In this document: piece by piece, positions 56,527 to 64,000 of the stretch | Layout: each line of letters begins with the position of its first letter | Position numbering within the stretch: position 1 is the first letter of the stretch | NCBI RefSeq assembly: GCF_000807855.2 | Contig: NZ_JRYR02000001.1 | Span: 3,882,007-3,946,006 of the forward strand | Reading direction: 5' to 3' | DNA: 64,000 nucleotides | DNA from: Flammeovirga pacifica | Lineage (GTDB): Bacteria; Bacteroidota; Bacteroidia; Cytophagales; Flammeovirgaceae | Notes under the pieces: generated by a model | Seen by the model: only the letters and a program-made list of their open reading frames with translations | Told to the model about the DNA's origin: nothing | Database searches by the model: none | Translations under genes and position numbers: made by a program

Positions 56527-56533
56527 CTTTATC

Positions 56534-56598
56534 TAGGAATTAGAAATTAGGAACTGATATTAAATTAAAAACTTCTTTCTCCTAATTTCTAATTCCTA
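56534..56598. repeat. Perfect inverted repeat downstream of purE
   Basis: 19 bases (56534-56552) are the exact reverse complement of 56580-56598, with 27 bases between. The arm TAGGAATTAGAAATTAGGA has an internal near-repeat (GGAATTA/GAAATTA). It may end the purE transcript, but its low GC and self-similar arms also suit a dispersed intergenic repeat. Confidence 0.65.
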
Positions 56599-56615
56599 AC
56601 TTTTACCTAAATAAT

Positions 56616-57086
56616 ATGAAAATGAAATCGATCTATTTATTCTTCCTCTCAATCATCCTATTTATTAGCTGTTCTACAGAACAAACAAACGACGTTGCTT
56701 ATTATGGAGAAGCATTTGAAACAGAAAATGTGATTGCTTCTACTGAGTTAAAAAATCAATTAGATAAAAAGGAGACAGTTACTGTTCAACTAGAAGGGGA
56801 AATTACAGGTGTTTGTCAGAAAAAAGGATGTTGGATGAAAATGCCTCTAGATGAAAGTGGTAATGAAGTCTTTGTGAAATTTAAAGATTATAAATTTTTT
56901 GTTCCAATGGATGCTTCGGGTAAAACAGCTATCATAAATGGTGTAGCCCAAAAAGAAGTAATTGATATAGCTACATTAAAGCACTATGCAGAAGATGCAG
57001 GTAAATCAAAAGAAGAAATAGCTCTAATTGTAGAACCAGAAACTAAGTACACATTTATGGCTGCAGGTGTTGTAATAGAAAATTAA
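56616..57086 (+). CDS. DUF4920 domain lipoprotein
   Basis: 156 residues. Lipobox LFISC (Cys20). The conserved part is YYGEAFETENVIA, then VQLEGEITGVCQKKGCWMKMPLD (with a CxxxGCWM motif), then VFVKFKDYKFFVPMDASGKTAIINGVAQKE. This matches DUF4920, a small OB-like periplasmic domain. The two cysteines could bind metal, but this is a guess. It is followed after 54 bases by a small heme lipoprotein gene, perhaps in one operon. Confidence 0.8.
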   Translation: MKMKSIYLFFLSIILFISCSTEQTNDVAYYGEAFETENVIASTELKNQLDKKETVTVQLEGEITGVCQKKGCWMKMPLDESGNEVFVKFKDYKFFVPMDASGKTAIINGVAQKEVIDIATLKHYAEDAGKSKEEIALIVEPETKYTFMAAGVVIEN

Positions 57087-57140
57087 ACTAAAGTGTAATG
57101 CATTAGTGACTCAATTTTTTATCAAATAGCCACCTCTAAC

Positions 57141-57578
57141 ATGAACAAATTACTAACTCTATTCATTACGATATTATTTTTATCAGTAGTGATTTATGGC
57201 TGTCAAACATCTTCAAAAGAAAGAACATCTACAAACTATCCTAATGGAGGTTCTGAATTAGCTTGGTTAATGAGAGATGTTACAGATCAAATGGAAGCAC
57301 AAAGAAATGCTATTATTAAAGGTGATTCATTACAGAAATATCCTTTAGAAGTAACACATATTCTAACCGCTGAGCCTACTGAAGAAGGAAAGACATCTTC
57401 TAAACAGTACCAATCATTAGCAAGTAATTTCTTGAATCACATTAATCAGTCTTCAGATATTCATTTAAAAGGACAGATTGATCAGTATAATACTACAGTT
57501 TCATTGTGTGTCAATTGTCATGAAACACAATGTCCTGGACCAAACGTGAGAATTAAAAAATTGTATATCGCAGAATAG
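57141..57578 (+). CDS. Small c-type cytochrome lipoprotein (cytochrome c'-like layout)
   Basis: 145 residues. Lipobox VIYGC (Cys21). The remainder is mainly helical with a single heme site CVNCH at residues 123-127, close to the C-terminus, the layout of class II cytochromes (c' type). Methionine residues in WLMRDVTDQME may supply a ligand. Function is unknown. It lies after the DUF4920 gene and close to the octaheme cytochrome, so a role in periplasmic electron transfer is likely. Confidence 0.75.
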   Translation: MNKLLTLFITILFLSVVIYGCQTSSKERTSTNYPNGGSELAWLMRDVTDQMEAQRNAIIKGDSLQKYPLEVTHILTAEPTEEGKTSSKQYQSLASNFLNHINQSSDIHLKGQIDQYNTTVSLCVNCHETQCPGPNVRIKKLYIAE

Positions 57579-57617
57579 ATTTTATGCTGTAGGTTAATTT
57601 TTTACTCAGTCAAAAAA

Positions 57618-57659
57618 GAAAGGAGAAGTATCAAAAGGTGCTTCTCCTTTCTCATTTTG
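57618..57659 (+). terminator. Terminator of the small cytochrome gene
   Basis: An 11-bp perfect stem (57618-57628 with 57641-57651) with a 12-base loop, followed by TCATTTTGT, a modest T-run. Confidence 0.7.
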
Positions 57660-57762
57660 TCAGTCTTCCGATAAATTTTTGTCATATCAAAAAACAATCT
57701 GACAGTTCGGAAATCTGTTTTCCGTCAAAATGTCATAAAAATTCACTTGGCACATCAGTTGT
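57659..57762 (+). promoter_or_regulatory. Candidate sigma-54-type promoter of dnaK with TGTCA half-sites
   Basis: TGGCAC (57748-57753), five bases, then TTGT (57759-57762) resembles the -24/-12 sigma-54 promoter TGGCAC-N5-TTGC. Upstream, TGTCA occurs at 57659, 57680 and 57731 and its complement TGACA at 57700, with spacings of 21, 20 and 31 bases, as for an activator site. No CIRCE element and no TAnnTTTG are seen. The dnaK ATG is at 57839. Confidence 0.5.
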
Positions 57763-57838
57763 CTAGTAGAAGTTGTCTTTGGAATAAAAGACAATCAAAA
57801 AAGATTAAAAAAATCAAAGAAATAAATTAAAACAAGTT

Positions 57839-59764
57839 ATGGGAAAAATCATTGGTATTGATTTAGGAACAACGAACTCTTGTGTTTCTGTAATGGAAGG
57901 TAACGAGCCAGTTGTTATTGAAAACGCTGAAGGTAAAAGAACAACACCTTCTATCGTAGCATTTTTACAAGACGGAGAACGTAAAGTAGGTGATCCTGCA
58001 AAACGTCAAGCTATTACTAACCCACAAAATACTATCGCTTCTGTAAAGCGTTTCATGGGTAAACAATATTCTGATGCTGGTAATGAGATCTCTCAAATGG
58101 CATATGAAGTTGTTGAAGGACCGAACAATACACCAAGAGTTAAGATTGGTGACAAATTATATACTCCACAAGAAATTTCAGCAATTACTCTTCAAAAAAT
58201 GAAGAAAACTGCTGAGGATTACTTAGGATCTGAAGTAACTGAAGCAGTAATTACTGTTCCTGCTTACTTTAACGACGCTGAGCGTCAAGCAACAAAAGAA
58301 GCTGGTGAAATTGCAGGTTTGAAAGTTTCACGTATCGTGAACGAGCCAACAGCAGCAGCATTAGCTTACGGTTTAGATAAAGCAAATTCTGACAAGAAAA
58401 TTGCTGTATTTGACCTTGGTGGTGGTACATTCGATATCTCTATCCTTGAATTAGGTGATGGTGTATTTGAAGTATTAGCTACTAACGGTGATACTCACTT
58501 AGGTGGTGATGACTTTGATAAAGTAATTATCGACTGGTTAGCTGAAGAATTTATGAAAGATCACCCTACAATCGATCTTCGTAAAGACCCAATGGCATTA
58601 CAACGTTTGAAAGAAGCGGCTGAAAAAGCGAAGATTGAGCTTTCTGCAGGTGCTAAAACAGACATCAACTTGCCATACATCACTCCAGTAGATGGTGTTC
58701 CTCAACACTTAATGAAAGAATTATCTAGATCAGACTTCGAACGTTTGGCAGATACTTTAGTTCAAAGATCATTAGAGCCATGTCGTAAAGCATTACAAGA
58801 TGCAGACTTGTCTACTTCTGATATCGACGAAGTAATCTTAGTAGGTGGTTCTACACGTATCCCTAAAGTTCAAGAAGAAGTTGAGAAATTCTTTGGTAAA
58901 AAACCTTCTAAAGGTGTAAACCCTGACGAAGTTGTTGCAGTAGGTGCAGCTATCCAAGGTGGTGTATTAACTGGTGAAGTAAAAGACGTTCTTCTTTTAG
59001 ACGTAACTCCACTTTCATTAGGTATTGAAACTATGGGTGGTGTAATGACTAAATTAATTGAGTCTAACACAACTATTCCTACTAAGAAGTCTCAAGTATT
59101 CTCAACTGCAGCTGATAACCAACCAGCAGTAGAGATTCACGTACTTCAAGGTGAGCGTCCAGTAGCTACTGGTAACAAAACTTTAGGTCGTTTCAGTTTA
59201 ACTGATATTCCTCCAGCACCAAGAGGTGTACCTCAAATCGAAGTTACTTTTGATATTGATGCCAACGGTATCGTTAATGTATCTGCTAAAGATAAAGCGA
59301 CTGGTAAAGAGCAATCAATCAAAATCGAGGCTTCATCTGGTTTGACTGAAGAGGAAATCCAAAAAATGAAGGACGAAGCAGCAGCTAACGCTGATGCAGA
59401 TAAGGAAACTAAAGAGCGTGCTGAGAAATTAAACGAAGCAGACTCAATGGTATTCCAATCGGAAAAACAATTAAAAGAGTTTGGCGATAAGCTTTCTGAA
59501 GGTAACAAAACAGCTATCGAAGCTGCTTTGAAAGACTTGAAAGAAGCACACGCTTCACAAGACTTAGATAAAATCACTCCTGCTTTAGATGCATTAAACG
59601 CAGCATGGCAGGCAGCTTCTCAAGAGATGTACCAAGCAACAGGTGGTGACGCAGCAGGTGCTGCTGGAGCTGCAGGTGAAGAAGGTGCTGCTCAAGGTGG
59701 AGAACAACAAAGTGGCAACGCAGATGACGATGTGACTGATGTTGACTTCGAAGAAGTAAAATAA
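57839..59764 (+). CDS. dnaK: Molecular chaperone DnaK (Hsp70)
   Basis: 641 residues. [16 protein letters not shown] at the N-terminus, [46 protein letters not shown] and [14 protein letters not shown] make up the ATPase domain. [20 protein letters not shown] opens the peptide-binding domain. The tail is Gly/Ala-rich and ends [13 protein letters not shown], a typical DnaK end. grpE and dnaJ are not adjacent. A terminator follows at 59798. Confidence 0.98.
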   Translation: MGKIIGIDLGTTNSCVSVMEGNEPVVIENAEGKRTTPSIVAFLQDGERKVGDPAKRQAITNPQNTIASVKRFMGKQYSDAGNEISQMAYEVVEGPNNTPRVKIGDKLYTPQEISAITLQKMKKTAEDYLGSEVTEAVITVPAYFNDAERQATKEAGEIAGLKVSRIVNEPTAAALAYGLDKANSDKKIAVFDLGGGTFDISILELGDGVFEVLATNGDTHLGGDDFDKVIIDWLAEEFMKDHPTIDLRKDPMALQRLKEAAEKAKIELSAGAKTDINLPYITPVDGVPQHLMKELSRSDFERLADTLVQRSLEPCRKALQDADLSTSDIDEVILVGGSTRIPKVQEEVEKFFGKKPSKGVNPDEVVAVGAAIQGGVLTGEVKDVLLLDVTPLSLGIETMGGVMTKLIESNTTIPTKKSQVFSTAADNQPAVEIHVLQGERPVATGNKTLGRFSLTDIPPAPRGVPQIEVTFDIDANGIVNVSAKDKATGKEQSIKIEASSGLTEEEIQKMKDEAAANADADKETKERAEKLNEADSMVFQSEKQLKEFGDKLSEGNKTAIEAALKDLKEAHASQDLDKITPALDALNAAWQAASQEMYQATGGDAAGAAGAAGEEGAAQGGEQQSGNADDDVTDVDFEEVK

Positions 59765-59797
59765 TTTGGATAGAAATATTTAAATTAAAGAGTTGGA

Positions 59798-59837
59798 AGA
59801 GGTTTTGCTTATTAATTTAAGTAAAACCTCTTTTTTT
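59798..59837 (+). terminator. Terminator of dnaK
   Basis: AGAGGTTTT (59798-59806) pairs with AAAACCTCT (59823-59831), followed by seven T in all. Confidence 0.82.
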
Positions 59838-59924
59838 GTGTTTTTTTGCCGCACACTTAGTATTATGTCACTATTTTATTTTGAAGTGCTTATCTTTAGG
59901 AGATTTTACTGCTAAACAACATAA

Positions 59925-61049
59925 ATGAATAACATAAAACCAAAATACTTCCTGAATACGATTTTTGTCATTTTCCTATTTTCCATGAATGCATTATTTG
60001 CTTCAGATAAGGATGATGATATTAAATTGGCTATAACAATAGATAGTGCTATTTATCATGGTAATGGAGCAATTGTAGATCAATACATAGACTATGATAC
60101 TTTTACTCAAAGAGTATTTCAAAAATTACATAAGCAGCCTTCAGAATGGAAGGAGTATGCAGCAGCTTTCAAACAGAATATACGATTAGGTGATTTACTA
60201 ATTGAACAAATAGGTTCAGGGGGAGAGTACAGCTTTGTGAAAGTAATTGAAGATCCCGACGGACAAACTAATTTATTATATAGAATGCTTAAAGGTGATG
60301 GTTGGTTAGATTATCACGAAGTACTATTGGTAAAAAACCATTTGGGTGAATGGAGTGTGGCTGATGTATATTTTTATTTTAGTGGAACTTATTTATCAGA
60401 TATAATATCCATATTATTGGCTCAAGATGATCCAGAATTAGTTGCCAATAAATCACTAAGAAGCTCATTATTAAAAACAAGGGATTTATTTAGTTATAAT
60501 CAAGAGGGTATGTATGGAAATACAGAAACAGCCTATGACTCTTTGTCTAATTACTTCAAAAAGCAAAAGAATACACGATTAGCTTTAATGAAAGCAAAGG
60601 CAGGGCAAGGTGATATGACTCAATTGGAAAAGCTTAAATCAGCCTATTTGTTAGACTTTCCTTACGATAAAAGTATTCGTTTGATGATGATGGAGATCTA
60701 TGGAAGTTTAGATAATTATGAACAATCACTTTTAATGAATGAGGAATTGTCAGAATTAATTGGAGGGGATGAATATTTAAAATTAAGAACTGCAGAAATA
60801 TATTTATCTTGGGACAAATCATCTAAAGCAAAAAAGATTTTGAAAAAGATGATTAAAAATGAAAGTTTCCCAACAGATTCCAGATTGTTACTTATTGATT
60901 TGTATTATCTAGAAGAGAATTACAAGGGTATGTTATCAGAACTACTTATTGTATCTGATATGGTTGGGGCGAAGCCTGAAGAAATACTACCAAAAGATAG
61001 TTATCCTAATTTTTATGCATCATCAAATTGGCAAAAAAGAAAAATATAA
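59925..61049 (+). CDS. Exported TPR-like protein, function unknown
   Basis: 374 residues. Signal peptide (LNTIFVIFLFSMNALFASD). The first half (residues 30-185) has mixed strands and helices and includes YRMLKGDGWLDYHEVLLVKNHLGEW, like a small NTF2/DUF-type fold. The second half (about 190-350) has helix pairs reminiscent of TPR units (MMEIYGSLDNYEQSLLMNEEL, LRTAEIYLSWDKSSKAKKIL). I do not recognise the family. It lies between dnaK and a bidirectional terminator and seems monocistronic. Confidence 0.6.
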   Translation: MNNIKPKYFLNTIFVIFLFSMNALFASDKDDDIKLAITIDSAIYHGNGAIVDQYIDYDTFTQRVFQKLHKQPSEWKEYAAAFKQNIRLGDLLIEQIGSGGEYSFVKVIEDPDGQTNLLYRMLKGDGWLDYHEVLLVKNHLGEWSVADVYFYFSGTYLSDIISILLAQDDPELVANKSLRSSLLKTRDLFSYNQEGMYGNTETAYDSLSNYFKKQKNTRLALMKAKAGQGDMTQLEKLKSAYLLDFPYDKSIRLMMMEIYGSLDNYEQSLLMNEELSELIGGDEYLKLRTAEIYLSWDKSSKAKKILKKMIKNESFPTDSRLLLIDLYYLEENYKGMLSELLIVSDMVGAKPEEILPKDSYPNFYASSNWQKRKI

Positions 61050-61050
61050 T

Positions 61051-61094
61051 AAAAAAAGTCTGAGTTAAAATTAATTTAACTCAGACTTTTTTTT
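61051..61094. terminator. Bidirectional terminator between the 59925 gene and ald2
   Basis: A perfect 19-bp stem (61051-61069 with 61075-61093) with A and T tracts at its base, between convergent genes. Confidence 0.9.
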
Positions 61095-61108
61095 GATGTA
61101 ATCGAAAA

Positions 61109-62233
61109 TTAAGCGTTAGCCATCAACATTTCCTCTACATCTTTATATTCTAAACCAAAAGCATCAGCAACGGCTTTGTAAACTACAGTTCCATTAATGA
61201 TGTTTAAGCCTAATTTTAACTCTTTGTTTTCACGACAAGCTTTTTCCCATCCTTTATCAGCTAACTGAAGAGCATATGGAAGAGTTGCATTTGTAAGTGC
61301 AAGTGTCGAAGTATAAGGAACAGCTCCAGGCATGTTCGCTACACAATAGTGCATTACACCATCAACATCAAAAACTGGCTCAGCGTGAGTAGTTGGTTTT
61401 GTAGTTTCAAAACAGCCACCTTGATCGACAGCTACATCTACTAAAACAGCACCAGACTTCATAGTCTTTAGCATATCTCTTTGAATTAGGTGAGGAGCTT
61501 TAGCACCTGGGATAAGTACTGCACCAACAACCATATCAGCATCTTTAATTTCTTCTCTGATGTTGTGCTCAGAAGAAACCATTGTTTTCACGTTGGCAGG
61601 CATGATATCGTCTAATTGACGTAATCTGTATAAGTCGATATCCATAATAGTAACATCTGCACCCATACCGGCTGCAATTTTTGTTGCTTGAGTACCAACA
61701 ATACCGCCACCAATAACAATTACCTTAGCAGGTTTTACACCCGGTACGCCTCCTAAAAGAATACCACGTCCACCCATTGGTTTCTCTAAATACTTAGCTC
61801 CTTCTTGAGTTGCCATTCTACCAGCCACTTCAGACATAGGAATCAATAGAGGAAGGCTTCTGTCAGCTCTTTCTACTGTTTCATAGGCTAGACAAACAGG
61901 CTTTTGCTCGATCATTGCCTTAGTTAGTGGCTCATATGATGCAAAATGGAAGTAAGTAAATAGTAACTGATTTTCTTTGATTAGAGGGTATTCAGCTTCA
62001 ATCGGCTCTTTTACCTTCATAATCATTTCAGCGATAGCATAAGTATCTTCAATTGTTGGAAGAATTTTAGCACCTGCTGCTACATATTCTTCGTCAGCAA
62101 AGCCACTTCCGCTACCTGCAGTTGCTTGGACATATACTTCATGTCCTCTTTTTACTAACTCTTTCGTGCCACCAGGTGTTAAGGCAACACGGTTCTCGTT
62201 GTTTTTGATTTCCTTAGGAACGCCAATAATCAT
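61109..62233 (-). CDS. ald: Alanine dehydrogenase
   Basis: 374 residues, the classic length. MIIGVPKEIKNNENRVALTPGG contains the substrate arginine; MKVKEPI and YFHFAS hold the lysine and histidine of the active site. VIVIGGGIVGTQATKIAAGMGADVTIMD is the NAD site and VDVAVDQGGCFETTKPTTH contains the catalytic aspartate. It interconverts L-alanine and pyruvate plus ammonia with NAD. It has its own promoter element and is not linked to other amino-acid genes here. It is clearly different from the longer form at 12109. Confidence 0.93.
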   Translation of the reverse strand: MIIGVPKEIKNNENRVALTPGGTKELVKRGHEVYVQATAGSGSGFADEEYVAAGAKILPTIEDTYAIAEMIMKVKEPIEAEYPLIKENQLLFTYFHFASYEPLTKAMIEQKPVCLAYETVERADRSLPLLIPMSEVAGRMATQEGAKYLEKPMGGRGILLGGVPGVKPAKVIVIGGGIVGTQATKIAAGMGADVTIMDIDLYRLRQLDDIMPANVKTMVSSEHNIREEIKDADMVVGAVLIPGAKAPHLIQRDMLKTMKSGAVLVDVAVDQGGCFETTKPTTHAEPVFDVDGVMHYCVANMPGAVPYTSTLALTNATLPYALQLADKGWEKACRENKELKLGLNIINGTVVYKAVADAFGLEYKDVEEMLMANA

Positions 62234-62318
62234 GGTTGTATGTTATTTATATGTATATATATGTGTTTTAAAAAAAAATCGATGAATTGGGTATTACGTC
62301 GGTAGTGTAATTTAAAAG

Positions 62319-62326
62319 CAAATGTA
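62319..62326 (-). promoter_or_regulatory. -7 element TACATTTG of ald
   Basis: TACATTTG on the minus strand, 85 bases before the ald ATG. No TTG lies at the right spacing upstream. Confidence 0.4.
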
Positions 62327-62411
62327 ATAATTCATCAAATAGTTAGATAATATTTTTAAAATAATTTTTGGTCAGATGTAATATTTTTGATGATTAATTT
62401 TGAATTGGACA

Positions 62412-62453
62412 CAAAAAAGCCTCATATACAGAATAAAAAGTATATGAGGCTTT
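62412..62453 (-). terminator. Terminator of the M23 peptidase gene
   Basis: On the minus strand a 14-bp stem (62440-62453 with 62416-62429) is followed by six T, 19 bases beyond the stop codon. Confidence 0.88.
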
Positions 62454-62471
62454 GTGTTGATATTTTTAATA

Positions 62472-63452
62472 CTAGTATCCTAGTGATTGGTTTTCAACTG
62501 ATGCTTTCTCTAATAAAGTAGCATATTGATCTGCTGTAACATCTTTCGAGAAGTAACGAATAGGGTTTACCTTTCTTTTTTTGTGAATGACCTCGTAATG
62601 TAGGTGAGGAGCAGTTGATGATCCTGTACTTCCTACTTCACCAATTTTTTGACCTCTAAATACCTTTTGTCCTCGTTTCACATAAAACTTAGACATATGG
62701 GCATATTTAGTAACGTATCCAAAGCCGTGGTCTACTTCAATTTCCCAACCGTAACCTCTATTTGATTTTCTGGCCTTAATAACTTTACCATCACCAGTAG
62801 AGTATATGGCTGTACCTTTAGGGGCAGAGAAGTCAATTCCAGCGTGCATTTTCTTTACCTTTAAAATAGGATGGATTCGCATACCAAAACCAGAAGCTAA
62901 TCTTTTTAAGTCTTTGTTGTCAACAGGCTGAATTGCTGGAATAGCAGCCAGCATCTTAGATTTATTTAAAGCTAGGTCAACAATCTCATCATATGATTTA
63001 GTTTGAACATACATTTGACGTTTCAAATTATCAATTTGAGATAGTGTACTAAGAATCATATCTTGGCGTGCTAACTTTTTATCTAATAGATCTTGATATT
63101 TTTGAGATCCACCAGTACCCGCTTGACGAATTTCTTTAGGGATAGGTTCAGCTTCAAAAATGACTCTATATATTTTATCGTCACGATCTTGTAACGCAAT
63201 TAAAACTCTTTTCGATTCATCCACTTCTTTTTGAAGAAGTTTATGAGCGTATAACAAATCCGCATTTTCCTTTCTTAATCGAGCTTCTTCAGCTGAAGGG
63301 AAATACTTTATATATATTGCGGAGAAGAAAAATCCGAACAGTGAGCACGCAAATAGTAACCCCGTGATATTCACGAACATATCTAGTGGAGAGGTTTTAA
63401 CTCTTTCATAACGACATGTTTCTGTATCGTAGTAATATTTTATTTTTGCCAT
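62472..63452 (-). CDS. M23 family peptidoglycan endopeptidase, membrane-anchored
   Basis: 326 residues. One N-terminal membrane helix (MFVNITGLLFACSLFGFFFSAIYI split at about residues 25-48), then a coiled-coil region (residues 52-165), then the M23 domain: GFGMRIHPILKVKKMHAGIDFSAP with zinc ligands H and D, and APHLHYEVIHKKRKVNP with HxH. The catalytic set is complete, so this is an active-type lysostaphin-like enzyme rather than an EnvC-like pseudo-enzyme. It faces the periplasm and probably cuts peptidoglycan cross-links in growth or shape. Confidence 0.88.
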   Translation of the reverse strand: MAKIKYYYDTETCRYERVKTSPLDMFVNITGLLFACSLFGFFFSAIYIKYFPSAEEARLRKENADLLYAHKLLQKEVDESKRVLIALQDRDDKIYRVIFEAEPIPKEIRQAGTGGSQKYQDLLDKKLARQDMILSTLSQIDNLKRQMYVQTKSYDEIVDLALNKSKMLAAIPAIQPVDNKDLKRLASGFGMRIHPILKVKKMHAGIDFSAPKGTAIYSTGDGKVIKARKSNRGYGWEIEVDHGFGYVTKYAHMSKFYVKRGQKVFRGQKIGEVGSTGSSTAPHLHYEVIHKKRKVNPIRYFSKDVTADQYATLLEKASVENQSLGY

Positions 63453-63643
63453 AAATAAAAACTAGAATCTACTTGATTCTAAAAGGTTGAACTAGCAAAT
63501 AAACAAAAAAAGCAGGACATTATCAATTGATGCCTTAAGTATACCTATAACGTTCAACTTTTTATTTTATTATGAATGTATTGATAATAGCCTACTTAGC
63601 AGTAATTGTAAAATCACCCATTCCTAACAAAATTCAATTACAC

Positions 63644-63693
63644 TTGCATTCTAATATTCTGCGCTTACCTTTGCACTCCCTTCAAACGGAAGG
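63644..63693 (+). promoter_or_regulatory. rRNA-type promoter 1
   Basis: TTG (63644-63646), 19 bases, TACCTTTG (63666-63673), then CACTCCC. The first transcribed bases can form a small hairpin, CCTTC/GAAGG (63679-63683 with 63689-63693). Confidence 0.7.
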
Positions 63694-63801
63694 CAACCAA
63701 TAAAAGACGTAAGTAGTCTTATTCTACAGTACTCTTTTATTTGACATAATGTAAAGAAGAACAGCAATTCAAATTAAAATCCAAATGAAATTTAATTAGT
63801 C

Positions 63802-63852
63802 TTGCATATTAAAAATCTCTTCTTACCTTTGCACTCCCCTTTAACGAAAGGG
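63802..63852 (+). promoter_or_regulatory. rRNA-type promoter 2
   Basis: TTG (63802-63804), 19 bases, TACCTTTG (63824-63831), then CACTCCCC. Spacing is identical to promoter 1, 158 bases upstream. The start region again folds, here CCCTTT/AAAGGG (63837-63842 with 63847-63852). Confidence 0.7.
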
Positions 63853-64000
63853 AAAACAAAAAGTGCTGAATAAGGAAGATAGATGTTATTTTAAAGTGGT
63901 CAAAAGACGCTTAAAAATACAGTTTTAGAGTTAAGTAATTGATTTTAAAACGCTTCAAAAAAACTTCAAATTTTTTCTCAAAAACATTTGGAAGTTTAAA

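Larger units (their letters stand above)
63453..64000. other. Right-end non-coding region with rRNA-type promoters
   Basis: 548 bases with no ORF. It holds two matched strong promoters (63644 and 63802) and, at the edge, TTTGGAAGTTTAAA (63987-64000), which could be the -33 part of a third. An AAACTTCAAA / TTTGGAAGTTT inverted repeat lies at 63961-63997. A stable RNA operon or another highly expressed gene is likely just outside the window. Confidence 0.6.

Noticed and set aside
57579..57838. CIRCE (HrcA) element before dnaK
   Set aside because: No TTAGCACTC-N9-GAGTGCTAA-like sequence is present.

Overview
The window looks like chromosomal DNA of a marine member of the Bacteroidota, most likely Cytophagales and close to Flammeovirga. 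The signs are: low GC; SusC/SusD outer-membrane pairs; C-terminal type IX secretion (T9SS) sorting domains; many lipoproteins and outer-membrane barrels; Bacteroidota-type promoters (TAnnTTTG at -7); and a GH26/GH43/xylose locus of the kind expected for algal xylan use. The genus is an inference. I see no insertion sequence, prophage or CRISPR array.

Layout. 1-6.3 kb: end of a T9SS-secreted protein, a ravA-viaA pair (MoxR ATPase plus VWA partner) and a DUF5916 surface barrel protein. 6.8-10.8 kb: miaB, an AAA ATPase + RloB two-gene module (probable anti-phage system) and a DUF4112 membrane protein. 10.9-14.8 kb: barrel proteins, an acetyltransferase and tsaE-ald. 15.2-19.5 kb: rpoC standing alone without rpoB. 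20.4-23.3 kb: a three-subunit proton-translocating transhydrogenase. 23.4-51.0 kb: a large saccharide locus. 51-62 kb: DUF4153 protein, initiator tRNA, octaheme cytochrome, purE, small lipoproteins, dnaK and a second ald. 62.5-64 kb: an M23 peptidase, then two tandem rRNA-type promoters pointing out of the window.

The saccharide locus reads as a complete route from polymer to central metabolism. A periplasmic-sensor/LuxR regulator lies divergent to a sugar porter plus GH43 beta-xylosidase. Next come SusC, SusD, a PKD lipoprotein, a T9SS-type GH26 enzyme and an SDR. A secreted clan GH-A hydrolase, a PhyH-type dioxygenase and a second GH26 (lipoprotein) follow. Last is xylA - porter - xylB - transaldolase - transketolase. 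Both GH26 proteins resemble beta-1,3-xylanases, so the likely substrate is algal beta-1,3-xylan, possibly mixed-linkage xylan.

The most interesting unlisted signal is a direct repeat, TGAMGTA-N4-TGAAGTA with an 11-bp period. It occurs in four intergenic regions of this locus, 125-170 bp before the start codons they could serve, and upstream of susC it becomes four tandem units. It is a candidate operator for the locus regulator. Other points of note are a sigma-54-like promoter with phased TGTCA half-sites before dnaK, a nearly leaderless tsaE, uncoupled rpoC, three AlaDH/PNT-family genes, a sugar porter with a roughly 160-residue periplasmic insert, and the twin rRNA-type promoters at the right edge.
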